Assembly: GCF_001654495.1 (NCBI RefSeq)
Contig: NZ_CP015849.1
Coordinates: 3,695,501 to 3,759,500 of the forward strand
Length of the DNA stretch: 64,000 nt
Reading direction: 5' to 3'
Origin: Streptomyces sp. SAT1
GTDB lineage: Bacteria; Actinomycetota; Actinomycetes; Streptomycetales; Streptomycetaceae
Shown: one piece after another, positions 50,822 through 58,900 of the stretch
Layout: each line of letters opens with the position of its first letter
How positions within the stretch are numbered: position 1 is the stretch's first letter
Made by a program: the position numbers and the translations under genes
Notes under the pieces: model-generated
Seen by the model: the letters and a program-made list of their open reading frames with translations, nothing else
Databases searched by the model: none
Told to the model about the DNA's origin: nothing

Positions 50822-51184
50822 ATGGCTGAGGGGGAGGGCGTGGCCGGCCGAGCGATCCGGGTCCGGCTGGACGGAAGCGCGAGCAACCGCGACATCGACG
50901 CGCTGAAGGCGTGGCTGGAGCGGGAGAATCCACTGGAGGAACTGGTCGCCGACGGGCGCCTGCACATCCTGGAGCAGCCGCGCTCGGACGCGCCGCCCGG
51001 TCATATGGGCGCCGGGATGGAGATCCTGCTGGTCCTGGCCGGTGCGGGCGCCGAAGTGGTCTTCGGTGAGCTGCTGGAGCAGACGAGACGAGCCGTGGCC
51101 GCCTGGCGGGAGAACCGCCGCCGGGTGGAGCCCGGACACCCGCCCGAGCAGCGCGTCGATCCGGTGAACTCCGGCGAGGAGTAG
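50822..51184 (+). CDS. EACC1-like (effector-associated constant component) small protein
   Basis: A 120-residue protein. The central PPGHMGAGMEILLVLAGAGA (about 59-78) and the leading RVRLDGSASNRDIDALKAWL fit the EACC1 family that I recall from actinobacterial conflict/apoptosis-like systems coupled to caspase-like or trypsin-like effectors. It has no catalytic residues and is thought to act as an adaptor or sensor-coupling part. The stop is four bases before the caspase GTG, so it is cotranscribed. ATG 50822 lacks a good ribosome site. Confidence 0.65.
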   Translation: MAEGEGVAGRAIRVRLDGSASNRDIDALKAWLERENPLEELVADGRLHILEQPRSDAPPGHMGAGMEILLVLAGAGAEVVFGELLEQTRRAVAAWRENRRRVEPGHPPEQRVDPVNSGEE

Positions 51185-51188
51185 GGCC

Positions 51189-53894
51189 GTGGGCCGCTTC
51201 GACCCGAGGGGGCGGGTGAACCGGGCGCTGCTGGTCGGCGTGTCGGAGTACGAGCACACGAAGCCGGTCGCGTGGGACGGGGTGGCCGGGCAGTTGCCCG
51301 CCGTGCGGCACAACGTCAGCAGACTGCGGCAGGCCCTGCGGGGCGGGGTGTTCGCGGACCGGGAGATCACCGACTGCCGTTCGCCCTCCCACGACGACTT
51401 CGGCGAGGATCTGCGCCGCGCCGCGCACGAGGCCGAGGGGCTGCTGCTGTGCTACTTCGCCGGGCACGGCGCGGTACCGAGCGCGGGCAACGAGCTGTTC
51501 CTCCAGATGCGCAACGCGCGCGTGGTCGCGGGCGCGCAGGCCGTCTTCCCGAACGCGACCTCGTTCACCGAGGTGCTCACGGTGCTCGCGGGCAGCGGCG
51601 CCGAGCGGATCGTGGTGATCCTCGACTGCTGCTACGCGGGCAACGCCGCCAAGGTGTGGCACGACTTCCCCGGCCGGCACAAGATCCTGCTGCTGATGAG
51701 CGTGCAGGCCAACCGGCTCATCGACGCGGGCGACGGCACCGGCCCGACCCCGTTCACCGACGAGCTGGTACGGCTGCTGGAGGCGGGCGGGGACCGGTCG
51801 CTGCTGGAGGTCTACGGGCGGGTGCGCGCGCGGATGCTCGGGGCGGGCCGTACGACCACGCAGAACGATCCCTGGGAGCCGCAGCTCGCCGCCGCGCCGG
51901 ACACGGACGTCCTGCTGCGGTCGGGGCCCCGCCCGCACCCGGAGCCGCCGCCCGCGCCCGCGCCGTCTCCGCCGCCTCCGTCACCGCCCCCGTCCCCGTC
52001 CCCGCCTGTGCCGGAGTCTCCGCCGCCTCCGCCGGGGCCCCGCGAGCCCCGGTCCGGGCCGGGGGCGGTCCGCGTCCGGCGGGTGCTCGCGGGGCTGCTG
52101 GGGACGGTGGGGGCGGCCGGGGCGCTGACCGGCGCCGGGGTGCGGTGGCTCGGACGGTCGGGGCGGCTCGGACGGCTCGGTCGGCTCGGGTGGTGGGGCA
52201 GGGCCGGGGTGGCCGTCGCGCTGGTGCTGGTCCTGGCGGGGGGCGGCTACGTCATCGCGTCCCGGTTCATCGGTGCCGGGGCCGCCACCGCCTGCCGTCC
52301 GCCCCTCGAACTGCGGGTGCTGACCGACCCCGACCTGGAGCCGGTGGTCCGCACCGCCGCGGACGCCTATCTCGCCTCGGGCGCCGACGACGCCGGACAC
52401 GGCTGCCGCCGTACCGGCATCACCGTCTACAGCGCGGGCGCCGGAGCGGCGGTCACCGCGCTGCGCCGGCAGACCGACGCCTGGCAGGAGCCGCGCGAGG
52501 AGGACACCAACCCGCAGCGGGACATCGGCCCGCAGCCGGACGTCTGGATCCCGGCCTCGGGCACCGACGTGGCCCGGGTCGGCACCGACCGCTCCGAGCG
52601 CAGCTTCGCCGAACTGCGGCCCGACGCGGGCCCGTTCGCGTACTCGCCGGTGGTGCTGGCCGTGCCGCGCAAGCTCGCCCGGAGCCGGGCGGAGGAGCGG
52701 ACCGGGCTGCCGCTGGCCCGGCTGTTCGCCCAGCTGCGCGCGCGGGACGCGGCGGCCGGTGTGCTGCGCGCCGACCCGGAGGTCACCGACTCCGCGCTGC
52801 TGGCGACGGTCGGCCTCTACGGCGGCGGCGCCGACCCGCGCGCCGCCGAGCAGGGGGTGCGCACCGCGGGGCCGCCCGCCCCGACCGCCGCCGACCTGCT
52901 GTGCGCGCTGCCCGCCGACCGCGCGGCGGACGCCCGCACCGCCGCCCTGGTCCCCGAGTTCCTGCTGGTCAGCGGGGTGGGCTGTGCCAAGAACACCCGG
53001 GTGCCGCGGAGCGCCGAGTACCCGTCCGACGTACCTGCGCTCACGCCCACGTTCGTCCGGGTCGCCTGGGACGGCGGGGACCGGGACGCCACTGTCCGGG
53101 CGGACGCGGTGGACCGCTTCCACGCGTGGCTCACCGGCCGGGACGGGCTCGCCGCCTTCGCCGCCGCCGGATTCCGCTCCGCTACGGGCACCGGGCATCC
53201 GCTGCTCGGCGGCGGCCCCGCCGACACCGGGGTGCTGCGCGCGGCGGGGCCGCTGCCGGGCGCCGCCGCGCGGACGGCGGTGGACACCGCGCTCGGCCGC
53301 TACCGCAGCGCGAACGGCCCCGGCCGGGTCCTCTACCTGCTGGACAGCTCCGGCTCGATGCACACGCGATGGCCGGGTCCCAGCGGCGGCCCCGGCATCC
53401 TGAAGCAGTCCCTGGGCGGGCTCGGTGACGAGGACGAGTACGGGGTGTGGGGCGTGTACGACGGTCCCGGGGGCCGCCACCACGACGAGGTGCTGCCCTT
53501 CGGGCATCACCGGCGCGCCGACGCCGAGCGCGGCGTGGACGCGGCGGCGCGGGTGCGCGACGCCGAGTCCGATCCGCACGCGGCGCTGCTCGACGCGCTC
53601 GACACGATGGCGGAGCGCGGCGCCGACGACAAGCGGCCCCAGCTGATCGTCTACATCACCGACGACGAGGACGACGACCGGCTGACCGGCCGGAACCTCG
53701 CCCAGGTGCTGGAGCGGGCCCGGCAGCGGAAGGTCCCGGTGGACATGGTGTCCCTGGTCGCCGGCTCCTGCGACCGGGGCCGCCCGGCGGCCGCCGTCGC
53801 CGAGGCGAGCCACGGCCGCTGCCTGGACACGGCCGACGACCTCGGCGCCGGTCTGCACGACGAGGTGGCGCGGGTGGGGACGGGGGAGGACTGA
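51189..53894 (+). CDS. Caspase-TM-solute-binding-like-vWA fusion protein
   Basis: A 901-residue membrane-spanning protein. N-terminal peptidase C14 domain (about residues 10-240): catalytic His93 in CYFAGHG and Cys148 in LDCCYAGN, both intact. A Pro-rich linker (about 250-290, PSPPPPSPPPSPSPP), a TM helix near 336-358 (GVAVALVLVLAGGGYVIA), then an extracytoplasmic substrate-binding-like region (about 370-680: LELRVLTDPDLEPVVRTAAD; PDVWIPASGTDVARV) and a vWA domain from about 710 with MIDAS DSSGSM. It could convert an outside signal into cytoplasmic proteolysis. GTG 51189 has GAGGAG upstream; the stop overlaps the next ATG (TGATG). Confidence 0.85.
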   Translation: MGRFDPRGRVNRALLVGVSEYEHTKPVAWDGVAGQLPAVRHNVSRLRQALRGGVFADREITDCRSPSHDDFGEDLRRAAHEAEGLLLCYFAGHGAVPSAGNELFLQMRNARVVAGAQAVFPNATSFTEVLTVLAGSGAERIVVILDCCYAGNAAKVWHDFPGRHKILLLMSVQANRLIDAGDGTGPTPFTDELVRLLEAGGDRSLLEVYGRVRARMLGAGRTTTQNDPWEPQLAAAPDTDVLLRSGPRPHPEPPPAPAPSPPPPSPPPSPSPPVPESPPPPPGPREPRSGPGAVRVRRVLAGLLGTVGAAGALTGAGVRWLGRSGRLGRLGRLGWWGRAGVAVALVLVLAGGGYVIASRFIGAGAATACRPPLELRVLTDPDLEPVVRTAADAYLASGADDAGHGCRRTGITVYSAGAGAAVTALRRQTDAWQEPREEDTNPQRDIGPQPDVWIPASGTDVARVGTDRSERSFAELRPDAGPFAYSPVVLAVPRKLARSRAEERTGLPLARLFAQLRARDAAAGVLRADPEVTDSALLATVGLYGGGADPRAAEQGVRTAGPPAPTAADLLCALPADRAADARTAALVPEFLLVSGVGCAKNTRVPRSAEYPSDVPALTPTFVRVAWDGGDRDATVRADAVDRFHAWLTGRDGLAAFAAAGFRSATGTGHPLLGGGPADTGVLRAAGPLPGAAARTAVDTALGRYRSANGPGRVLYLLDSSGSMHTRWPGPSGGPGILKQSLGGLGDEDEYGVWGVYDGPGGRHHDEVLPFGHHRRADAERGVDAAARVRDAESDPHAALLDALDTMAERGADDKRPQLIVYITDDEDDDRLTGRNLAQVLERARQRKVPVDMVSLVAGSCDRGRPAAAVAEASHGRCLDTADDLGAGLHDEVARVGTGED

Positions 53895-55342
53895 TGAGAC
53901 GGCGCGGGACCGGGCACCGGCGCGGGGGGCGGACCCGGCGCGGCGGGCGGCTGCCGCGGGCCCTGTCACCGGTGGCGCCCGTGCCGGTCGCGGCGGCCGT
54001 GCTGCTGGTGCTGGCCGCGGTCGCGGGCTGCACCGGCGGGGGCGGGCCGGAGGCGGAGCGGTCGCCCTCCGCCGATGTGCCTGGCGAGATCGTGGTGGCC
54101 AGCGGCCGGGACGTGACCGGGAAGAACGGCGTCCGGGAGCAGCTCATCGACGCCTGGAACCGGGAGCAGGACAAGGAGAACACGGGCTACCACGCGCGGC
54201 TGGTCGAGCTGCCGGGCTCGGCCGACGAGCAGCGCAGCCAGCTGCTGGGCGCGCTCCAGTCGGGCAGCGCCGACTACGACGTGGTCAACCTGGACGTGAC
54301 CTGGGTGCCGGAGTTCGCCGAGGCCGCGCTGGTCGATCCGCTGCCGGACGGCGCGCTCGACGGCGACGTCATCGCCTCGGTCGCCGCCACGGCGTACTGG
54401 AAGAAGCGGGTCTACGCGGTGCCGTTCAACACCGACGTGGGGCTGCTGTACTACCGGCTCGACCAGCTGCGGGAGGCCGGGGTCCGCGATCCCGTGCTCG
54501 GGCCCGGCACGTCCTGGCAGCGGCTGCGCGATCTCGCCGACGTCCTGGACACGCATCCGCCCAAGGGCTTCGAGAAGGCGTGGACGACGCAGCTCGCCGC
54601 CTACGAGGGCCGCACGGTCAACGCCATCGAGGCGTTCGCCTCCGCCACGAAGGACTTCGCCCTGACCGACGAGTCGGGCCGCTACACCGCGACCCGCCAG
54701 GAGCTCGCCGACGGCATCGCGGAGCTGCGCCGGCGCACGGAGAAGCCGTACACCCTGGACCACGCCCTCGCCTCCGACGAGGCCGCCTCGCTCAGTGACT
54801 TCGCGAGCGGCCGCACGGCCTTCCTGCGGCAGTGGCCCTACGCCTACGGCACGCTGCACCAGACCTTCTCGTCCCGGCAGCTCGGCGTGGCGCCGCTGCC
54901 CGGCTGGGCGGTGCTCGGCGGGCAGAACCTGGCGGTGGCCCGGTCCTCGGAGCGGCCCCGCAAGGCCGCGCAGCTCATCGCCTACCTCACCAGCGCGCAG
55001 AGCGAACGCTGCCTGCTGGACGCGGGGTTCGCCGCGACCCGTACGTCGGCGTACACCGACGACCGGGTGCGGTGCACGGTGGAGGCGGTCCCCTCACCGG
55101 CCCCCACCGGGGAGAGCACCGACCGGATGCCGCGCGACGCGGCCGGCCGCCCCGACTACGCCCGCCGCATCCTGCTGCCCGCCCTCACCCGCGCGGTGCC
55201 CCGCCCCCGCACCCCGCTCTACGGCGCCTTCACCCAGACCTTCACCACCGAACTGGGCCGCCTGTTCACCGACGACCCCCCGACCGACGCGGCCCTGGCC
55301 GCCGAACTGGACGAGGCGCTGAGGAAGGTGCTGCCGGACTGA
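53894..55342 (+). CDS. Extracellular solute-binding lipoprotein of the caspase cassette
   Basis: A 482-residue family-1-type solute-binding protein. The N-terminus is Arg-rich, followed by a hydrophobic helix and lipobox AVAGC with Cys46 as the lipidation site. Typical segments are DYDVVNLDVTWVPEFAEAAL near 133, YAVPFNTDVGLLYYRLDQLR near 176 and AFLRQWPYAYGTLHQTFSS near 310. No permease or ATPase genes are adjacent, so it is unlikely to serve import here. It begins within the stop codon of the caspase fusion and probably presents a ligand to that protein's outer half. A T-tailed terminator follows. Confidence 0.85.
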   Translation: MRRRGTGHRRGGRTRRGGRLPRALSPVAPVPVAAAVLLVLAAVAGCTGGGGPEAERSPSADVPGEIVVASGRDVTGKNGVREQLIDAWNREQDKENTGYHARLVELPGSADEQRSQLLGALQSGSADYDVVNLDVTWVPEFAEAALVDPLPDGALDGDVIASVAATAYWKKRVYAVPFNTDVGLLYYRLDQLREAGVRDPVLGPGTSWQRLRDLADVLDTHPPKGFEKAWTTQLAAYEGRTVNAIEAFASATKDFALTDESGRYTATRQELADGIAELRRRTEKPYTLDHALASDEAASLSDFASGRTAFLRQWPYAYGTLHQTFSSRQLGVAPLPGWAVLGGQNLAVARSSERPRKAAQLIAYLTSAQSERCLLDAGFAATRTSAYTDDRVRCTVEAVPSPAPTGESTDRMPRDAAGRPDYARRILLPALTRAVPRPRTPLYGAFTQTFTTELGRLFTDDPPTDAALAAELDEALRKVLPD

Positions 55343-55354
55343 ACCGGGCCCGGC

Positions 55355-55394
55355 CTGCGGGCCGCCCGCGCGGGCGGCCCGCAGATTCTTTTCT
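55355..55394 (+). terminator. Intrinsic terminator after the caspase cassette
   Basis: Perfect 13-bp arms (55355-55367 and 55372-55384) with a GCGC loop, followed by ATTCTTTTCT, a T-rich tract rare in this window. Three tandem copies of CTACGGGT/C follow at 55393-55416. Confidence 0.9.
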
Positions 55395-55426
55395 ACGGGT
55401 CTACGGGTCTACGGGCGCCGGATCGT

Positions 55427-55822
55427 TCAGGGCCGGTTCAGTGTTTTCGATCCGAGCCATTCGACCGCCCCGGAATCATCCAGCAGATGATAGAGGCTGA
55501 CATCCACCGAGGAGGCGCCTCCGGGGAAGTCCGTGACCATGGTGAAGTTGAATCCCGTGGAATGCGTGTTGCATGCCGTGCGGGTCTCGTAATTGGCGCC
55601 CGGGAACGTCGTGATCTGAACCTGGATGCAGCCTCCGATGTGCGACTGGACCGTGCCTGTGACGCCGACGGAGCGGTTGTAGAATTCGACGCTTCCGCTG
55701 GTGCTGCCCTGTCCTCCGGGCATGTTCCAGCCGACCGGGGCCGCGGTGGCGGTTCCCGTTGCGGCGATGAGCAGTGCGGCGACGCCACCCGCTATTCCGG
55801 TGCCGCTGAGCAGCTTACGCAT
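55427..55822 (-). CDS. Small secreted protein, function unknown
   Basis: A 131-residue protein. Signal peptide of about 28 residues (MRKLLSGTGIAGGVAALLIA...TATAAPV), then a mature part of about 100 residues rich in Gly, Thr, Ser and Val with two Cys (GGCIQVQ; RTACNTH) that could form a disulfide. Predicted beta-rich. The ATG at 55822 with GGAGGG is preferred to ATG 55846. Codon third positions are less GC-biased than neighbours (TTT, AAT, GAA present), hinting at recent acquisition. No family recognised. Confidence 0.72.
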   Translation of the reverse strand: MRKLLSGTGIAGGVAALLIAATGTATAAPVGWNMPGGQGSTSGSVEFYNRSVGVTGTVQSHIGGCIQVQITTFPGANYETRTACNTHSTGFNFTMVTDFPGGASSVDVSLYHLLDDSGAVEWLGSKTLNRP

Positions 55823-55852
55823 TTTTCCCTCCGCTTTCTGGGTCATCCCGGT

Positions 55853-55885
55853 CGGAAACGGCTTTGTTTTTCTCTGCCGTTTCCG
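55853..55885. promoter_or_regulatory. Inverted repeat upstream of the small secreted protein gene
   Basis: CGGAAACGG (55853-55861) and CCGTTTCCG (55877-55885) are perfect 9-base arms about 30 bases upstream of the start, in an AT-richer patch with repeated GTTTCTGT. A possible operator or mRNA hairpin. Confidence 0.45.
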
Positions 55886-55977
55886 TGTTTCTGTGTTTCT
55901 GTGTTTCCGGGTGAATCCTCTCGGTGTGCTCTCCGGGTGTCAATGCCCTTTCGTGGCGCATTGCGGGAGCCGGAGAA

Positions 55978-57147
55978 TCAGGATGGAATTTCCGGCTTCA
56001 GGTCGGCCGAAACCATGTCGAAAATCCCCCAGTATCCGGCGATCCAGTTGCCGTCCGGCTGCCCTGTGCGGGTCGCCACATGGGTGAAGGCCTCGACACC
56101 GACCCAGCCCTGGAACTCACCCGAGTCGTCGATGACCTGGAGCAGGGGCCGCGGATGGGAGTTGTACGCGTAGCAGGGCTGTCCCTGGGCCAGCGTCCGG
56201 CACCAGTACTCCTCCGTGTTGCGCCTGCCGCCGCCCACCTCCCCGATGTAGCGCACCCGTGCCGTGTCGCCGTCCGCGGCCGCGCACGACGTGTTGTGCT
56301 GCACCCAGCCCATGCACGGGTCGCCGCCGCACAGCCGCCATGGGTCGGCGGCGGCACCGAAGGTCCAGCCGCCACCGGTTCCCTCCCGGCCGACGATCCC
56401 CTGCCGGGTCGCCGGGTCGGACGAGGACGCCTTGGCGACGACGAAGGCGCCGCGGTACGGCTCCGCGCCGTAGCGGGCGTCCTGCACGAGCCGGCTCATC
56501 GTGGCCCGGCTGGTGCGGCTGAGCGAGGCGTTGCTGCCGTAGCCGACACCGAAGTTCGCCGTGTAGCTGGAGAAGGCGCCGGCGGCGGGGACGGTGACGT
56601 CGTTGCCGTAGGCGCCGTAGAACGTCGGGCTGGTGATCCGCGCGGCCTTCCCGTCCGCGAGGCCGGTCGTCAGGTTCCAGTACTCGGTGAGCGGCTGCGC
56701 CAGCGCGGCGCCCGAGGCGGTCGCGGTCCAGGTGACGGCGAGGCGCCCGTCGGAGGTCCGGCCGAAGGTGCCCCGGAAGCCGCCCGTCGGGTCACCGGTG
56801 AAGCCCTCGACGGTCCGCACCGGGCAGGTGGGGACCTCTCCGCCGCAGTCCGCGGTCAGCGCGTTCACCCGCACCGGCTGGTCCCGCTGGTTCCAGCTCC
56901 AGTAGTTGGTGACCACGGTGCCGTCCGGCTGGAAGGCGTAGTACCCGAGCCGTACCCAGTTGCGGTAGTTGCTCTTCGAGGCCAGGTCCATGTAGCCCAC
57001 GGAGACGACCCAGTTGGCCTTGCCCCCCGGCAGCGCCGCCGCGGCGCGCGCCGGCCCGGCCGTGCCGACCAGCGCGGTCAGCAGCGCGATCACGGCGGTC
57101 AGCGCACCGGCCGTTCGTACGGCGGCGGTCCTCACCGCTGCTTGCAT
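55978..57147 (-). CDS. Secreted protein, function unknown
   Basis: A 389-residue exported protein. Signal peptide about 1-36 (ALTAVIALLTALVGTAGPARA). The mature part is rich in Trp, Tyr, Gly, Thr and Asn with no recognised domain. Eight or so Cys are spaced as likely disulfides (DCGGEVPTCPV; RLCGGDPCMGW; SCAAAD; WCRTLAQGQPCYA). The repeated aromatic pattern (YWSWNQRDQP; TEYWNLTTG) suggests a beta-sandwich or propeller. The ATG at 57147 follows AAGGGAAG. It is divergent from the sigma factor gene, with a perfect 26-bp inverted repeat between. Confidence 0.72.
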   Translation of the reverse strand: MQAAVRTAAVRTAGALTAVIALLTALVGTAGPARAAAALPGGKANWVVSVGYMDLASKSNYRNWVRLGYYAFQPDGTVVTNYWSWNQRDQPVRVNALTADCGGEVPTCPVRTVEGFTGDPTGGFRGTFGRTSDGRLAVTWTATASGAALAQPLTEYWNLTTGLADGKAARITSPTFYGAYGNDVTVPAAGAFSSYTANFGVGYGSNASLSRTSRATMSRLVQDARYGAEPYRGAFVVAKASSSDPATRQGIVGREGTGGGWTFGAAADPWRLCGGDPCMGWVQHNTSCAAADGDTARVRYIGEVGGGRRNTEEYWCRTLAQGQPCYAYNSHPRPLLQVIDDSGEFQGWVGVEAFTHVATRTGQPDGNWIAGYWGIFDMVSADLKPEIPS

Positions 57148-57197
57148 GGTGCTTCCCTTCTGAAGGCGCCCGGGTGCCGCTCCTGCGGCACTCGTCT

Positions 57198-57260
57198 TTA
57201 CCCGCAGCGCTCGAACGGGTTCACGACCACTCCATGAACCCGTTCGAGCGCTGCGGGTAA
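57198..57260. repeat. Perfect 26-bp inverted repeat between secreted protein and sigma factor genes
   Basis: Arms 57198-57223 and 57235-57260 are perfectly complementary (each begins or ends with TTACCCGCAGCG/CGCTGCGGGTAA) around an 11-base loop. It occupies the middle of a 152-bp divergent promoter region, 51 bases from one start and 40 from the other. Such a perfect stem is far stronger than a normal operator. Confidence 0.9.
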
Positions 57261-57299
57261 GAACGGGTGCAACCGCCCCCTGGCAGACACGGAGAGCGC

Positions 57300-57902
57300 G
57301 TGAACGGCACGGCCGCCCGACCCGACGACGCCTCCGTCATCGCCGACTCCCTGGCCAGGCCGGAGCTGTTCGGCGAGCTCTACCACCGCCACGCGTCCGT
57401 GATCCACCAGTACGCGGCCCGGCGCCTCGGTGAGGACGCGGCCGAGGACATCACCGCGGAGACGTTCCTGTCCGCGTTCCGCACCCGGGCGCGCTACGAC
57501 CTCACCCGGCCGAACGCCAGACCCTGGCTCTACGGGATCGCCGCGAACCTCATCGGCAAGCAGCGCCGTTCCGAGGTGCGGGCCCTGAAGGCACTGGCCC
57601 GCACCGGGCTGGACCCCGTCGCCGAGTCCTGGACCGACCGCAGCGACAGCCGGGTGACGGCGCAGGCCGCGCAGGCGCTCCTGGCCGGCGCGCTGGCCGC
57701 GCTGGCGCCGGGCGACCGGCACGTCCTGCTCCTGGTCGCCTGGGCCGACCTCGGCTACCAGGAGGTCGCCGAGGCGCTGGGCATCCCGGTGGGTACGGTG
57801 CGCTCACGTCTCAACCGGGCCCGCAGGAAGGTCCGCGGCGCGCTCGGCGGGGTGAACCCCGCGTTCGTACACGATTTTCCCCGGGTGGTCCGAAGTGGAT
57901 GA
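57300..57902 (+). CDS. ECF-family RNA polymerase sigma factor
   Basis: A 200-residue group 4 sigma factor. Region 2 (about 22-90) includes ELFGELYHRHASVIHQYAAR and EDITAETFLSAFRTRARYD. Region 4 (about 130-185) has LAPGDRHVLLLVAWADLGYQ and EVAEALGIPVGTVRSRLNRA. No anti-sigma TM fusion in the protein itself. The GTG at 57300 has GGAG upstream; a GTG at 57267 is a longer option. The downstream gene overlaps by eight bases. Confidence 0.92.
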   Translation: MNGTAARPDDASVIADSLARPELFGELYHRHASVIHQYAARRLGEDAAEDITAETFLSAFRTRARYDLTRPNARPWLYGIAANLIGKQRRSEVRALKALARTGLDPVAESWTDRSDSRVTAQAAQALLAGALAALAPGDRHVLLLVAWADLGYQEVAEALGIPVGTVRSRLNRARRKVRGALGGVNPAFVHDFPRVVRSG

Positions 57903-58896
57903 GATCAGCGCGGTACGGAAGCTGCGCGCCGATGTCCCCGTACCCGACCCGGCCCGGCTCGCGTCGGCCCGGCGGCGTCTGATGGACGAGGTCAGCGCGG
58001 CGCCGGGGCGCCCGCCCGCGTGGCGGCTCAAGGTGGTCACCGCCTGCGTCGCGGTGGTGGCGACGGCCCTCGTGTCCACGCTGCTCCTGCGGCCCGAGCG
58101 CACCGCGCCGGCGGACGCGGCCCCGCGCGCGGACCGGTGGGTCTACCAGAAGGTGCGCTGGGACACCCGGTGGTGCGGCACAGGCACCCTCGCCCACGGC
58201 TACAGCGAGGTCGGCTCCTTCAGTCTCGGCTCCTCCGCACGGCCGTGCCGGGGGAAGAGCGCGGAGCCGGCCTATCAGGAGCGGTGGATCCGCTACGACG
58301 GGGGAGCGCTGGCGACACCGGACGACAGCACGGACGATCCCGACGACGTCGACGTGTGGAAGGGCAGCTTCCAGGACGGGTGGGAGATGCTCGCGCCCGG
58401 CGAGACGGATGCTCTGATCGCCGCGCTGCCCGCCGACCCGCAGGGGGCGCTGCGCCTGATCAGGGCGAGATCCGTGCCCACGCACCAGGCCTACACGCTC
58501 CGGCTGTCCCGCGCGGAACGGGACCTGGTGGACGTCGCCGAACTGCTGTCGGGCGCCTCCGAGGTGCCGCCGGACAAGGCCCGGACCATCCACGGCGTCA
58601 TCACCGCCCTCGACGACGCGAAGGCCCCGGTGCGGACGACCGACGGCCTGGGCCGGCGCGTCCTGGCGTTCGGACTCGGCGGCGCGGCGCACGACGATCC
58701 CGGCGCCCGCAGCCGCATGCAGGTCCTGCTCGACCCGGACACCTTCGCCTACCGGGGGATCCGCTATGTGGCCGGGCTCGACCGTGCCGCCGGTGACGAC
58801 GGGTCCACCGGACCCTCCGTGCCCGAGGGAACCGTGCTGGCCGTCGCGAGCCGGGTCACCACCGGCCTGGTCGACCGGGCGGGGCGGCGCGCCTGA
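57895..58896 (+). CDS. CU044_5270-family membrane protein, sigma-factor partner
   Basis: A 333-residue protein. A short cytoplasmic helical N-terminus (about 1-38, DPARLASARRRLMDEV), one TM helix (about 43-62, VVTACVAVVATALVSTLLL) and an extracytoplasmic domain of about 260 residues with GRRVLAFGLG and DPDTFAYRGIRYV. This layout and the overlap with an ECF sigma gene are typical of the CU044_5270 family, thought to sense and control the sigma factor. Two Cys (WCGTGT; PCRGK) may pair outside. GTG 57895 start. Confidence 0.85.
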   Translation: MDEISAVRKLRADVPVPDPARLASARRRLMDEVSAAPGRPPAWRLKVVTACVAVVATALVSTLLLRPERTAPADAAPRADRWVYQKVRWDTRWCGTGTLAHGYSEVGSFSLGSSARPCRGKSAEPAYQERWIRYDGGALATPDDSTDDPDDVDVWKGSFQDGWEMLAPGETDALIAALPADPQGALRLIRARSVPTHQAYTLRLSRAERDLVDVAELLSGASEVPPDKARTIHGVITALDDAKAPVRTTDGLGRRVLAFGLGGAAHDDPGARSRMQVLLDPDTFAYRGIRYVAGLDRAAGDDGSTGPSVPEGTVLAVASRVTTGLVDRAGRRA

Positions 58897-58900
58897 GGGG

